A stretch of DNA of 64,000 bases from Sutcliffiella horikoshii (GTDB lineage Bacteria; Bacillota; Bacilli; Bacillales; Bacillaceae_I): the NCBI RefSeq assembly GCF_008180725.1, contig NZ_VTEV01000001.1:465269-529268 (forward strand), in the 5' to 3' direction. Made by a program: the position numbers and the translations under genes. Shown here one piece after another: positions 10,469 through 17,068 of this stretch (the stretch's first letter is position 1; each line of letters opens with the position of its first letter). Under the pieces are notes generated by a model. It ran no database searches. It had not been told where the DNA came from and worked only from the letters and a program-made list of their open reading frames with translations.

Positions 10469-10595
10469 GTTGATTGCAGTGGAAGGCGCGTAGATGCCCG
10501 CGGGAGGAAGGGACAGGTGAGACCCTACAGGTTGCAAGCCGAGAAGGCTCACGGACCGCCCGCAGGAAAGCCAAGCGCTTGGAACGGGAATTAAC
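10469..10595 (+). repeat. Dispersed hairpin element, copy 3 (B orientation)
   Basis: 127 bp in the opposite orientation to copy 2. Ends GTTGATT (10469-10475) and AATTAAC (10589-10595) pair with one G-T wobble. Family words GGGAGGAAGGGACA, GCAAGCCGAGAAGGCTCAC and AACGGGAATTAAC are present. An 89-bp spacer separates it from copy 2. Confidence 0.85.
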
Positions 10596-10621
10596 CGTTT
10601 TTATACCTTTTTTAAGAAATA

Positions 10622-10656
10622 ATGCAAGCCTGATCATACGTTGATCAGGCTTGCAT
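10622..10656. terminator. Hairpin terminator after ykrA
   Basis: Perfect 15-bp stem ATGCAAGCCTGATCA / TGATCAGGCTTGCAT, 8 bases after the ykrA stop. The T-run is better on the plus side (CTTTTT) than on the minus side (TTATTTCTT), so it may work in both directions. Confidence 0.8.
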
Positions 10657-10663
10657 CTTTTTG

Positions 10664-11452
10664 TTAACGTATTTTTTGTTTGAGTAAGCCAACTAGCTCG
10701 AGTCCGTGAAGAATTCCGTCTTCCCCAACATCTTTCGTAACATGGTTTGCTACTTTCACTAATTCAGGATGCGCATTTCCCATCGCTACCCCTGTTCCTA
10801 CAAAATCAATCATCTCGACATCATTTAATCCATCACCAAAAGCATAGACATTTTCTTTTTTAAACGGCAATCTCTCCAGCATCTTCTGAATCCCGATTGC
10901 TTTTGACCCGCCTTTTGGGAGGATGTCTGTGGAGTATTGATGCCAGCGGATGAAATCAAAATCCTTATAAGTATCCACATAACTTTTTTGATGCTCATCT
11001 TCTATGAACAATAATGCCTGATAGATTTCCGTTTCATCAAGGAAGCTTGGGCCAAATTCGGGATGAACAAATTTTAAGCTTCCCATGCTTGCATTTATAA
11101 ATGGATGATTTTCTACATTTGCCTTCATTGTTTCATGATTCAAATACACCAGTGGATGTGACACTTTCTCGGAATACTCACGAAGCAAATGCAATTTTTC
11201 TGCATTTAAAGGGTTCTTGTAAATTACCTCTCCTTCAAAAACAACATACTGGCCGTTAAAGCTCACAAAGGTATCTATCTCCAATTCCTTGCGTAAATCT
11301 TCAAACATGAACGGAGCCCTTCCTGTTGCAATTGCTACATAAACTCCTTGTTCCTTCAGTTCTTTTATCGCCTGCTTTGTAGAGGCAGGTAATTCTTTTT
11401 GATGGTTCAGCAAAGTTCCGTCTATATCAAAAAACACTATTTTCTTTTCCAT
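10664..11452 (-). CDS. ykrA: HAD-superfamily (Cof-type) phosphatase YkrA
   Basis: Protein of 262 residues. HAD motif I FDIDGTLL (nucleophile and acid/base Asp), motif II ATGR, motif III Lys in PKGGSKAIG, motif IV GDGLNDVEM; the large C2-type cap between motifs II and III classes it as Cof/sugar-phosphatase-like. B. subtilis ykrA occupies the same place between def and rpoY-rnjA. The substrate is unknown (small phosphorylated sugars or nucleotides are usual). It is 18 bases downstream of the DMT transporter gene and probably cotranscribed with it. Confidence 0.92.
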   Translation of the reverse strand: MEKKIVFFDIDGTLLNHQKELPASTKQAIKELKEQGVYVAIATGRAPFMFEDLRKELEIDTFVSFNGQYVVFEGEVIYKNPLNAEKLHLLREYSEKVSHPLVYLNHETMKANVENHPFINASMGSLKFVHPEFGPSFLDETEIYQALLFIEDEHQKSYVDTYKDFDFIRWHQYSTDILPKGGSKAIGIQKMLERLPFKKENVYAFGDGLNDVEMIDFVGTGVAMGNAHPELVKVANHVTKDVGEDGILHGLELVGLLKQKIR

Positions 11453-11470
11453 TTATATCACCTTACTTCT

Positions 11471-12376
11471 TTAGACTGTGACATTTTTTATCACTTTTTG
11501 TTTTTTAGCTTTCGTTTTATACGATGATAAATATACACCACTAAAGATGAGAATCAAACCAAAAAGCATATGAGGGGTTATTTTTTCACCTAATAATAGG
11601 CTACCCCATAACATGGCTGTTATCGGGACGATATACGTGACAAGGGATGCAAACTCTGCACTACCTTCCTTTACCATGTAATAATATAGAAGATATGCTA
11701 CACCTGATCCGAAAACCCCTAACCCGACCAAAGATATGATAATAGAAGTGCTTCCTATTGCTAGGAAACCGGATGGTTGCAGTAATGCCATCATAATCCC
11801 CGATAAGATCCCAGCGACTGCTAGCGTACTAAATGAAATAACCGTTATAGGTGTGTTTTTCAAATGTTTCTTGCTAAGGTGTGCACCAAAACCATAGCAA
11901 ATGGTAGCACCCAACATCGTTCCTACTCCCAGAAGATTATCATGAAACAATTGAAGAATATTTAACTCCAATAAAACAACAATTCCCATAAAACCTACGC
12001 TTACACCTATCCATTGCATTTTTTCCATTTTGCTAGAAAAAATGGAAAAGCCGATCAAAATCGTCCAAATTGGGGTCGTAGCATTTACAACCGATGCCAG
12101 ACTGCTACTTATAGATGTTTCACTAACAGCAATAAGTCCCCAAGGAAGAGCATTATTTAAAAGTGCAATAAAAATAATGGGCACTATTGGGAGGTTACGC
12201 AATAGTTTTAATTTATTCTGAATAAGAAGCAAAATCAAAAGCGTTCCCGCCCCAAACATGCATCTCCAAAAAACAACACCCCAAACACCCAAATCCACTA
12301 CAAGCAATTTTATAAATAGAAAAGACATGCCCCAAATCAAACTTAACGTAAATAATGCTGCATACAGTCGCTTCAT
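11471..12376 (-). CDS. EamA/DMT-family membrane transporter
   Basis: Protein of 301 residues from ATG 12376 (AAGGTGG 8 bases upstream; GTG 12388 overlaps that site). Ten hydrophobic segments in two five-helix EamA halves; the repeat hallmark is visible in each (WGMSFLFIK near the N-terminus, GAHLSKKHLK in the second half), and the Lys-rich tail is cytosolic. The family exports or takes up metabolites such as amino acids or nucleosides; substrate unknown. It is not part of the ykr/rnj order I remember in B. subtilis, so it may be a local insertion. First gene of a two-gene unit with ykrA. Confidence 0.9.
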   Translation of the reverse strand: MKRLYAALFTLSLIWGMSFLFIKLLVVDLGVWGVVFWRCMFGAGTLLILLLIQNKLKLLRNLPIVPIIFIALLNNALPWGLIAVSETSISSSLASVVNATTPIWTILIGFSIFSSKMEKMQWIGVSVGFMGIVVLLELNILQLFHDNLLGVGTMLGATICYGFGAHLSKKHLKNTPITVISFSTLAVAGILSGIMMALLQPSGFLAIGSTSIIISLVGLGVFGSGVAYLLYYYMVKEGSAEFASLVTYIVPITAMLWGSLLLGEKITPHMLFGLILIFSGVYLSSYKTKAKKQKVIKNVTV

Positions 12377-12692
12377 CCAACTTACCACCTTAATTTTAGG
12401 GTAACGAAATAAATATTTATTTTAACCTACACGAAGAAAACGTTTACTGTCAATGAAAATTTATCCTTTGCTTCGATTGTAACGTAAGTCGACTAAAGGC
12501 CTTATTCCCAATAGACCATTTATATGTTACTCTGAGGTTAACCATACTAAATTCTACGTATATTGTTTGTTGTGAAAGCCATTTCCCCATGTACTGAAAT
12601 TTCGTATATTTACCAGCAACTATTTACTCTGTTTGACGCATATTAACTACTAACAAACAGATCGTACCTAAAGTACAAGGAGTGAAACGCTT
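12377..12692. other. Gene-free stretch
   Basis: AT-rich intergenic DNA between the start of the DMT gene (minus) and the short peptide gene (plus). A TTGACG at 12633-12638 has no good -10 at the normal distance. Nothing else recognised. Confidence 0.4.
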
Positions 12693-12764
12693 ATGCTAAG
12701 AAGGCTTAGAAAAAAAATACTGCGTAGAATGAACAACATTCTTAAACGAAAAACAATTGCCTAG
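12693..12764 (+). CDS. Very short basic peptide (23 residues)
   Basis: ATG 12693 to TAG 12764, preceded by AAGGAGTGA with 7 bases spacing, a near-ideal ribosome site, and followed 15 bases later by a perfect hairpin. The peptide begins MLRRLRKKILRRMNN and has 11 Arg/Lys among 23 residues, no acidic residue and regularly spaced Leu/Ile, so it would be an amphipathic basic helix. It could be a regulatory or membrane-active micropeptide, or a leader peptide. I know no homolog; the gene call rests on ribosome site and terminator alone. Confidence 0.5.
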   Translation: MLRRLRKKILRRMNNILKRKTIA

Positions 12765-12778
12765 TCCCTGCCTTTAAT

Positions 12779-12802
12779 GAGTCCTCCTTCACTGGAGGAC
12801 TC
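12779..12802 (+). terminator. Hairpin after the 23-residue peptide
   Basis: Perfect 9-bp stem GAGTCCTCC / GGAGGACTC with a 6-base loop; the following TTACATATTATTT is a weak T-run. Confidence 0.6.
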
Positions 12803-12894
12803 TTACATATTATTTATCCATGAACTTGTTCTCCCTTTGTTTCTAATCCCTTTTATTTGGAGAAAATAGAAAAGCACTTCTTTTCGGGAAAAAC

Positions 12895-13169
12895 ATGAAA
12901 TTTCATGATGTATCGTATATAATATAGGGTAATAATGGCTTTTTAGCCAATGACCGGTTATGCTATAAGGATATTACTAGGAAGCATTATTAAAACTCGC
13001 GTTGTCTTTTTGTAAGGAAAAAAAGCATTGGAGCTTGACGCAAGATTGTGGGTCGACGGACACTTCCGCCTTTTTCCCTTACATAAAATAACTATATATC
13101 TTGGTTCTTTCCCTTACTGCCTAAGGAGAGGCGAAGGACCAGACAGATTTTTTTTAAGGAGAGATAGCA
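12895..13169 (+). promoter_or_regulatory. Promoter and structured leader of rpoY-rnjA
   Basis: A possible sigma-A promoter is ATGAAA (12895-12900), 17 bp, TATAAT (12918-12923). The ~240-nt leader then contains GTAAGGAAAAAAAG (about 13011-13024), which can pair with CTTTTTCCCTTAC (about 13071-13083), and a second hairpin GGTTCTT / AAGGACC (about 13103-13141) with inner GCC/GGC whose loop carries AAGGAGA. The real rpoY ribosome site TTAAGGAGAGA follows. No named riboswitch is recognised; the structure is read by eye. Confidence 0.5.
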
Positions 13170-13379
13170 ATGTTATTTAAAGTGTATTATCAAGAAGATG
13201 TAGCTGAAGCACCTGTTAGAGAAAAAACGGAATCTCTTTATGTGGAAGCATCTGCAGTATTCGAAGTCCGCAGAAAATTAAAGGACAAGCCATATAACAT
13301 AGAATTTATCCAGCCTGTATCCGGGGATTTCTATGAGTATGAAAAGCAATCAGAAAACTTTAAAGTATTGGAGATATGA
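13170..13379 (+). CDS. rpoY: RNA polymerase epsilon subunit RpoY
   Basis: Protein of 69 residues ([20 protein letters not shown]...), the usual length of the epsilon subunit found in Firmicutes RNA polymerase (formerly YkzG). The conserved start FKVYYQ, the RE.T.SLYVEA segment and the end ..[15 protein letters not shown] are present. Ribosome site AAGGAGAGA is 5-6 bases before ATG. It is separated by only 6 bases from rnjA, the arrangement conserved in Bacillus; both are read from the leader upstream. Confidence 0.95.
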   Translation: MLFKVYYQEDVAEAPVREKTESLYVEASAVFEVRRKLKDKPYNIEFIQPVSGDFYEYEKQSENFKVLEI

Positions 13380-13385
13380 TAGACA

Positions 13386-15053
13386 ATGAAATTTGTTAAA
13401 AACAATCAAGCAGCGGTCTTCGCTTTAGGCGGGCTGGGTGAGATCGGGAAAAACACCTATGCTGTCCAATTTCAAGATGAAATCATCTTAATTGATGCCG
13501 GAATTAAATTTCCTGAAGACGAACTACTAGGAATCGATTATGTTATTCCAGATTATACGTATTTAGTAAAAAACCAAGAAAAAATTAAAGGCCTTTTCGT
13601 TACTCACGGCCACGAAGACCACATTGGGGGAATTCCTTACCTTCTTCGCGAAGTAGACATTCCAGTATATGGCGGCAAGCTTGCACTTGGCTTAATCAAA
13701 AACAAATTAGAAGAACATGGTCTTTTGCGTAAAGCAAAACTAATTGAAATCCAGGAAGATGACATCATCAAGTTCCGTAAAACTTCGGTGACATTCTTCC
13801 GCACCACTCACAGTATCCCAGATTCTTACGGTGTTGTTGTCAAAACACCTCAAGGGAATATTGTTCACACTGGTGACTTTAAGTTTGACTTTACTCCAGT
13901 TGGAGAACCTGCAAACTTAACAAAAATGGCCGAAATTGGAAAAGAAGGCGTCCTATGCCTCTTATCTGACAGCACAAACAGTGAAATTCCTGACTTCACC
14001 ATGTCAGAACGCCGTGTAGGAGAAAGCATCCAAGACATCTTCCGCAAAGTAGATGGTCGTGTGATTTTCGCTACATTCGCATCCAACATTCACCGTCTGC
14101 AACAAGTAGTGGAAGCTGCTGTAGCTCACGGCAGAAAAGTCGCAGTCTTCGGACGCAGTATGGAAGCAGCAATCAATATCGGTCAGGAACTTGGTTATAT
14201 CCAAGCACCTAAAGATACATTTATCGAAACGAACCAAATTAACCGCATGCCGGCAAACAAAGTCACTATCCTTTGTACCGGAAGCCAAGGTGAACCTATG
14301 GCCGCTCTTTCCAGAATTGCCAACGGAACCCACCGCCAGATTCAGATCATTCCTGGAGACACGGTTGTATTTTCTTCTTCCCCAATCCCAGGAAACACAC
14401 TAAGTGTAAACCGTACCATCAACATGTTATTCCGCGCAGGAGCTGATGTCATCCACGGTTCATTAAGTGACATCCATACTTCCGGTCATGGTGGACAGCA
14501 AGAACAAAAGCTAATGCTTCGCTTGATCAAGCCAAAATATTTTATGCCAATTCATGGTGAATACCGCATGCAGATTACGCATAAACAGCTTGCGATTGAT
14601 TGTGGAGTACCTGAAGAGAATTGCTTTATCATGGACAACGGTGAAGTTCTAGCACTTAGCGAGGATGAAGCTTCTGTAGCAGGTAAAATACCATCCGGTA
14701 ATGTTTACATTGACGGAAATGGTATTGGTGATATCGGAAACATCGTTCTTCGTGACCGCCGCATCCTTTCTGAAGAAGGTCTAGTGGTTGTAGTAGTAAG
14801 TATTAACATGAAGGATTTCCGCATCGCTTCTGGTCCAGACATCATCTCACGCGGATTTGTGTACATGAGAGAGTCCGGTGACTTAATCAATGACGCGCAA
14901 TCTTTAATTTCTAAGCATCTGAATAAGATTATGGAACGCCGTACAACACAATGGTCTGAAATTAAGAATGAAATTACGGACACGCTTGCTCCGTTCTTAT
15001 ACGAGAAAACAAAACGCCGTCCTATGATTCTTCCTATTATTATGGAAGTTTGA
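13386..15053 (+). CDS. rnjA: Ribonuclease J1
   Basis: Protein of 555 residues, normal length. RNase J1 is a 5'-3' exo- and endoribonuclease for mRNA decay and rRNA processing. The metallo-beta-lactamase motif HGHEDH with His74, His76, Asp78 and His79 is intact; further ligands lie in HTGDFKFD and the beta-CASP domain ([46 protein letters not shown]). The C-terminal domain ends in [11 protein letters not shown]. RpoY and RNase J1 share a transcript, linking RNA synthesis and decay; a second RNase J is expected elsewhere. Confidence 0.98.
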   Translation: MKFVKNNQAAVFALGGLGEIGKNTYAVQFQDEIILIDAGIKFPEDELLGIDYVIPDYTYLVKNQEKIKGLFVTHGHEDHIGGIPYLLREVDIPVYGGKLALGLIKNKLEEHGLLRKAKLIEIQEDDIIKFRKTSVTFFRTTHSIPDSYGVVVKTPQGNIVHTGDFKFDFTPVGEPANLTKMAEIGKEGVLCLLSDSTNSEIPDFTMSERRVGESIQDIFRKVDGRVIFATFASNIHRLQQVVEAAVAHGRKVAVFGRSMEAAINIGQELGYIQAPKDTFIETNQINRMPANKVTILCTGSQGEPMAALSRIANGTHRQIQIIPGDTVVFSSSPIPGNTLSVNRTINMLFRAGADVIHGSLSDIHTSGHGGQQEQKLMLRLIKPKYFMPIHGEYRMQITHKQLAIDCGVPEENCFIMDNGEVLALSEDEASVAGKIPSGNVYIDGNGIGDIGNIVLRDRRILSEEGLVVVVVSINMKDFRIASGPDIISRGFVYMRESGDLINDAQSLISKHLNKIMERRTTQWSEIKNEITDTLAPFLYEKTKRRPMILPIIMEV

Positions 15054-15072
15054 TGTCACGGTGAAACAGTTT

Positions 15073-15112
15073 GAACTCCCCCAGACTTTTGTGGACTGGG
15101 GGAGTTTTTTTG
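15073..15112 (+). terminator. Terminator of rpoY-rnjA
   Basis: AACTCCCCCAG / CTGGGGGAGTT stem followed by TTTTTT, 20 bases after the rnjA stop. Confidence 0.93.
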
Positions 15113-15169
15113 TTGTATTTTATCATTCATCGACGGGATGGGGCTAATTTTACAGTCCACTTAAAACTG

Positions 15170-15304
15170 ATTGTGCGTTTTTGCGGAACAGTTGAGGTGA
15201 TTGTAACTTTTCAGTGGACCATTGTAACTTTTCACTTGGTTATTGTGACTTTTTCGAAAGGTATTGTGACTTTTTTCCGAGTTATTGTAACAATTCGGAA
15301 ATCG
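15170..15304. repeat. 21-bp-period tandem array (ATTGTAACTTTT word)
   Basis: The word ATTGTRACTTTT or close variants starts at 15200, 15221, 15242, 15263 and 15284, exactly 21 bp apart, with a weaker copy near 15170. The 8-9 bases after each word vary. The array fills the rnjA-ktrC gap between two terminators. Long open frames here (IVTF.. heptads on plus, KSYN/KSHN on minus) are by-products of a period divisible by three. Confidence 0.85.
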
Positions 15305-15328
15305 AAATACATTCTGGAATATCAAACA

Positions 15329-15364
15329 ATAAAAAATACCAGCAAGAGCTCCTCCCCTCACTGG
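15329..15364 (-). terminator. Terminator of ktrC
   Basis: Minus-strand stem CCAGTGAGGG / CTCTTGCTGG with G-T pairs, followed by TATTTTTTATTG. Confidence 0.6.
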
Positions 15365-15376
15365 TCCACACTAATC

Positions 15377-16042
15377 TTAATCTTCCACCACATTCTTTTC
15401 AAAACGCGTAATATCCGTATCTGCTCCAATTACAATCAGAATATCCCCTTGTTTAATAGGATCAGTGGCCTGAGGCGAGACAATGATATCCCTCCCCCGC
15501 TTGATTGCAACTATGTTAATTCCGTATTTAGCACGAATATCCAAATCAATCAGCGTGTTTCCATCCAAACGTCTACTAGCCACGATCTCTACGATACTAT
15601 GCTCATCAGAAAGCTCCAGATAATCCAGAACGTTATTTGACACAATATTATGGGCAATACGTCTTCCCATATCACGCTCCGGATGAACAACCTGATCTGC
15701 TCCAATGCGGCTTAATACTTTTTCATGATAATCATTAGTTGCCTTGACCGTAATATGTTTAACTCCCAGTTCTTTCAAAATCAAAGTTGTTAAGATACTC
15801 GCTTGAATATTGTCCCCAATTGCAACAATTACATGGTCAAAGTTACGGATTCCGATACTCTTAAGGACCGCCTCATCCGTCGTATCGCCAACCACTGCAT
15901 GTGATGCTATATTAGCAAACTGGTTTACTTTCTCTTCGTCATTATCAATCGCAAGGACCTCTACTCCCTCGTCACTCAAGGCCTGTACCATACTTCCCCC
16001 AAAACGACCTAATCCAATAACGGCAAACTCTTTTCTTTTCAA
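15377..16042 (-). CDS. ktrC: K+ uptake gating protein KtrC (RCK/TrkA-N)
   Basis: Protein of 221 residues from TTG 16042; this gives MKRKEFAVIGLGRFGGS and the B. subtilis KtrC length, with GGGGGAAAC upstream. ATG 16057 has no ribosome site. N-terminal RCK domain (GLGRFGG nucleotide motif, acidic AIDND at the end of the second strand, about 1-135) and C-terminal RCK_C domain (IVEIVASRRLDGNTL... VIGADTDI). The octamer gates the KtrD (or KtrB) channel in response to ATP/ADP, and KtrC-type RCK_C domains bind c-di-AMP, which fits the presence of the c-di-AMP receptor DarB in this window. No membrane partner is adjacent, as is normal for ktrC. Confidence 0.93.
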   Translation of the reverse strand: MKRKEFAVIGLGRFGGSMVQALSDEGVEVLAIDNDEEKVNQFANIASHAVVGDTTDEAVLKSIGIRNFDHVIVAIGDNIQASILTTLILKELGVKHITVKATNDYHEKVLSRIGADQVVHPERDMGRRIAHNIVSNNVLDYLELSDEHSIVEIVASRRLDGNTLIDLDIRAKYGINIVAIKRGRDIIVSPQATDPIKQGDILIVIGADTDITRFEKNVVED

Positions 16043-16215
16043 CCTTGTTTCCCCCATTTACTCTGAAATATATAAATACTATTGTACCATAATCCTACCT
16101 TTTCTTATGTTGAATATGATTTTCTACAAGAAAAGTTTTCAGAAAATTATTGTACTCCCTCTTAATAAAGTGTAAAATTACACATATATTATAAAAAAGG
16201 AGCATTTGTCACCCT

Positions 16216-16683
16216 ATGATGAATCAAGACGAAGCTATCTCTTTAATATCAAATAAACTTAAGCTCATCCGAACCGAATATAACTACACACAAGACAGGA
16301 TGGCGGAAGTGTTGGGGATCTCCAAGAAGACCCTGGTACAAATTGAAAAAGGCCGAACCACAGCCGGCTGGACCGTTTGCGCAGCTACATGTGCCTTATT
16401 CCGTGAAAGCCAAGTATTATCCTCCGTTCTGGGTGCTGATCCATTAGAAGTTATCGAAACGATAGCACACGAGAAAATAGATGCAGCGAAGGATAAGACT
16501 ATGGGCGGAAAAGTATGGTGGAAAGAAATAAAAATGCAAGGGGCATTTCGCCTTCAGCAAAATGTCATCAGTCAGCATTATAGAATTCTTGATGAAAAGG
16601 ATTTCCGGTGGTACAGCTCTTTTGAAAAAGAGGATGCGTTAGAGAGATTAAACGAGTTATCAGCTCAACAGAAAGGAGAATGA
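16216..16683 (+). CDS. XRE-family helix-turn-helix regulator
   Basis: Protein of 155 residues. Residues about 12-65 form a Cro/cI-type HTH (LKLIRTEYNYTQDRMAEVLGISKKTLVQIEKG, given here only in outline: TQDRMAEVLGISKKTL is the recognition unit). The remaining ~90 residues are an unassigned Lys/Glu-rich domain with a WWKEIKMQG...YRILDE segment, perhaps an effector or oligomerisation module. AAGGAGC is 13 bases before the first of two ATGs. Divergent from ktrC and followed after 4 bases by a 29-codon membrane peptide gene. The target is unknown. Confidence 0.88.
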   Translation: MMNQDEAISLISNKLKLIRTEYNYTQDRMAEVLGISKKTLVQIEKGRTTAGWTVCAATCALFRESQVLSSVLGADPLEVIETIAHEKIDAAKDKTMGGKVWWKEIKMQGAFRLQQNVISQHYRILDEKDFRWYSSFEKEDALERLNELSAQQKGE

Positions 16684-16687
16684 GTGA

Positions 16688-16777
16688 ATGGATGTTAATA
16701 TTGTCGTTCTAATCGCTGTTGTTTGCCCTATTTTTTTGATTGCCTGTTATATTAGTGAAAAGCTTGAGTACCGTTGA
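16688..16777 (+). CDS. Single-span membrane micropeptide (29 residues)
   Basis: ATG 16688, TGA 16777. The ribosome site AAAGGAGA lies in the last codons of the regulator gene, 8-9 bases before the ATG, and the genes are 4 bases apart, so translation is likely coupled. MDVN is followed by a continuous hydrophobic span of about 19 residues (IVVLIAVVCPIFLIACY) and a short charged tail SEKLEYR. It would be a bitopic membrane peptide. I know no family; coupling suggests a link to the regulator, for instance a membrane sensor or anchor, which is inference. Confidence 0.6.
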   Translation: MDVNIVVLIAVVCPIFLIACYISEKLEYR

Positions 16778-16870
16778 TCACATGGCGTATGCGAATGGGC
16801 ACTAGTTGGAGTTTTTTTCCGATAAGGTAATCTCTATTACATATTTTTCCTCTGAAGAGGTTTGTTTTGT

Positions 16871-16990
16871 GGAAATATATGGATTCTTTATAAATTGAAC
16901 TTGTTGTTTGTTAAATTGGATAGGTTTTTTGAGCAAATTCAACCACTTTTTTGTATAATTCCCCCCGTTTTTTGATAAATTCGCTTTGTG
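16871..16990. repeat. 21-bp-period tandem array (AAATT word)
   Basis: AAATT or TAATT followed by a T-run occurs at 16892, 16913, 16935, 16956 and 16977, that is every 21 or 22 bp, with a weak copy near 16873. Units are diverged; the T6-8 run lies about 10 bases after each word. It fills the gap between the micropeptide gene and the ABC transporter terminator. The minus-strand open frame 16802-17038 is judged a by-product. Confidence 0.65.
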
Positions 16991-17027
16991 TTTATTCCGA
17001 CATCCAGCATTAAGTAATTTCGTACAC

Positions 17028-17059
17028 AAAAAAGACATCGGCCCTAAAACCGATGTCTT
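17028..17059 (-). terminator. Terminator of the ABC exporter operon
   Basis: AAGACATCGG / CCGATGTCTT stem followed by TTTTGTG on the minus strand, 10 bases after the stop at 17069. Confidence 0.9.
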
Positions 17060-17068
17060 TTCTTCTTC

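Noticed and set aside
10059-10637. Short open frames over repeat copies 2 and 3
   Set aside because: They are translations of the GC-rich hairpin elements; similar frames appear over each copy (e.g. PEGDSARWRP), which shows they come from the repeat.
15071-15640. 189-codon open frame on plus strand
   Set aside because: It begins in a terminator, runs through the 21-bp array (IVTF heptads) and then antisense to ktrC; no ribosome site.
16802-17038. 78-codon open frame on minus strand
   Set aside because: Covers the AAATT array and the ABC terminator; composition is that of AT-rich repeats and there is no ribosome site.
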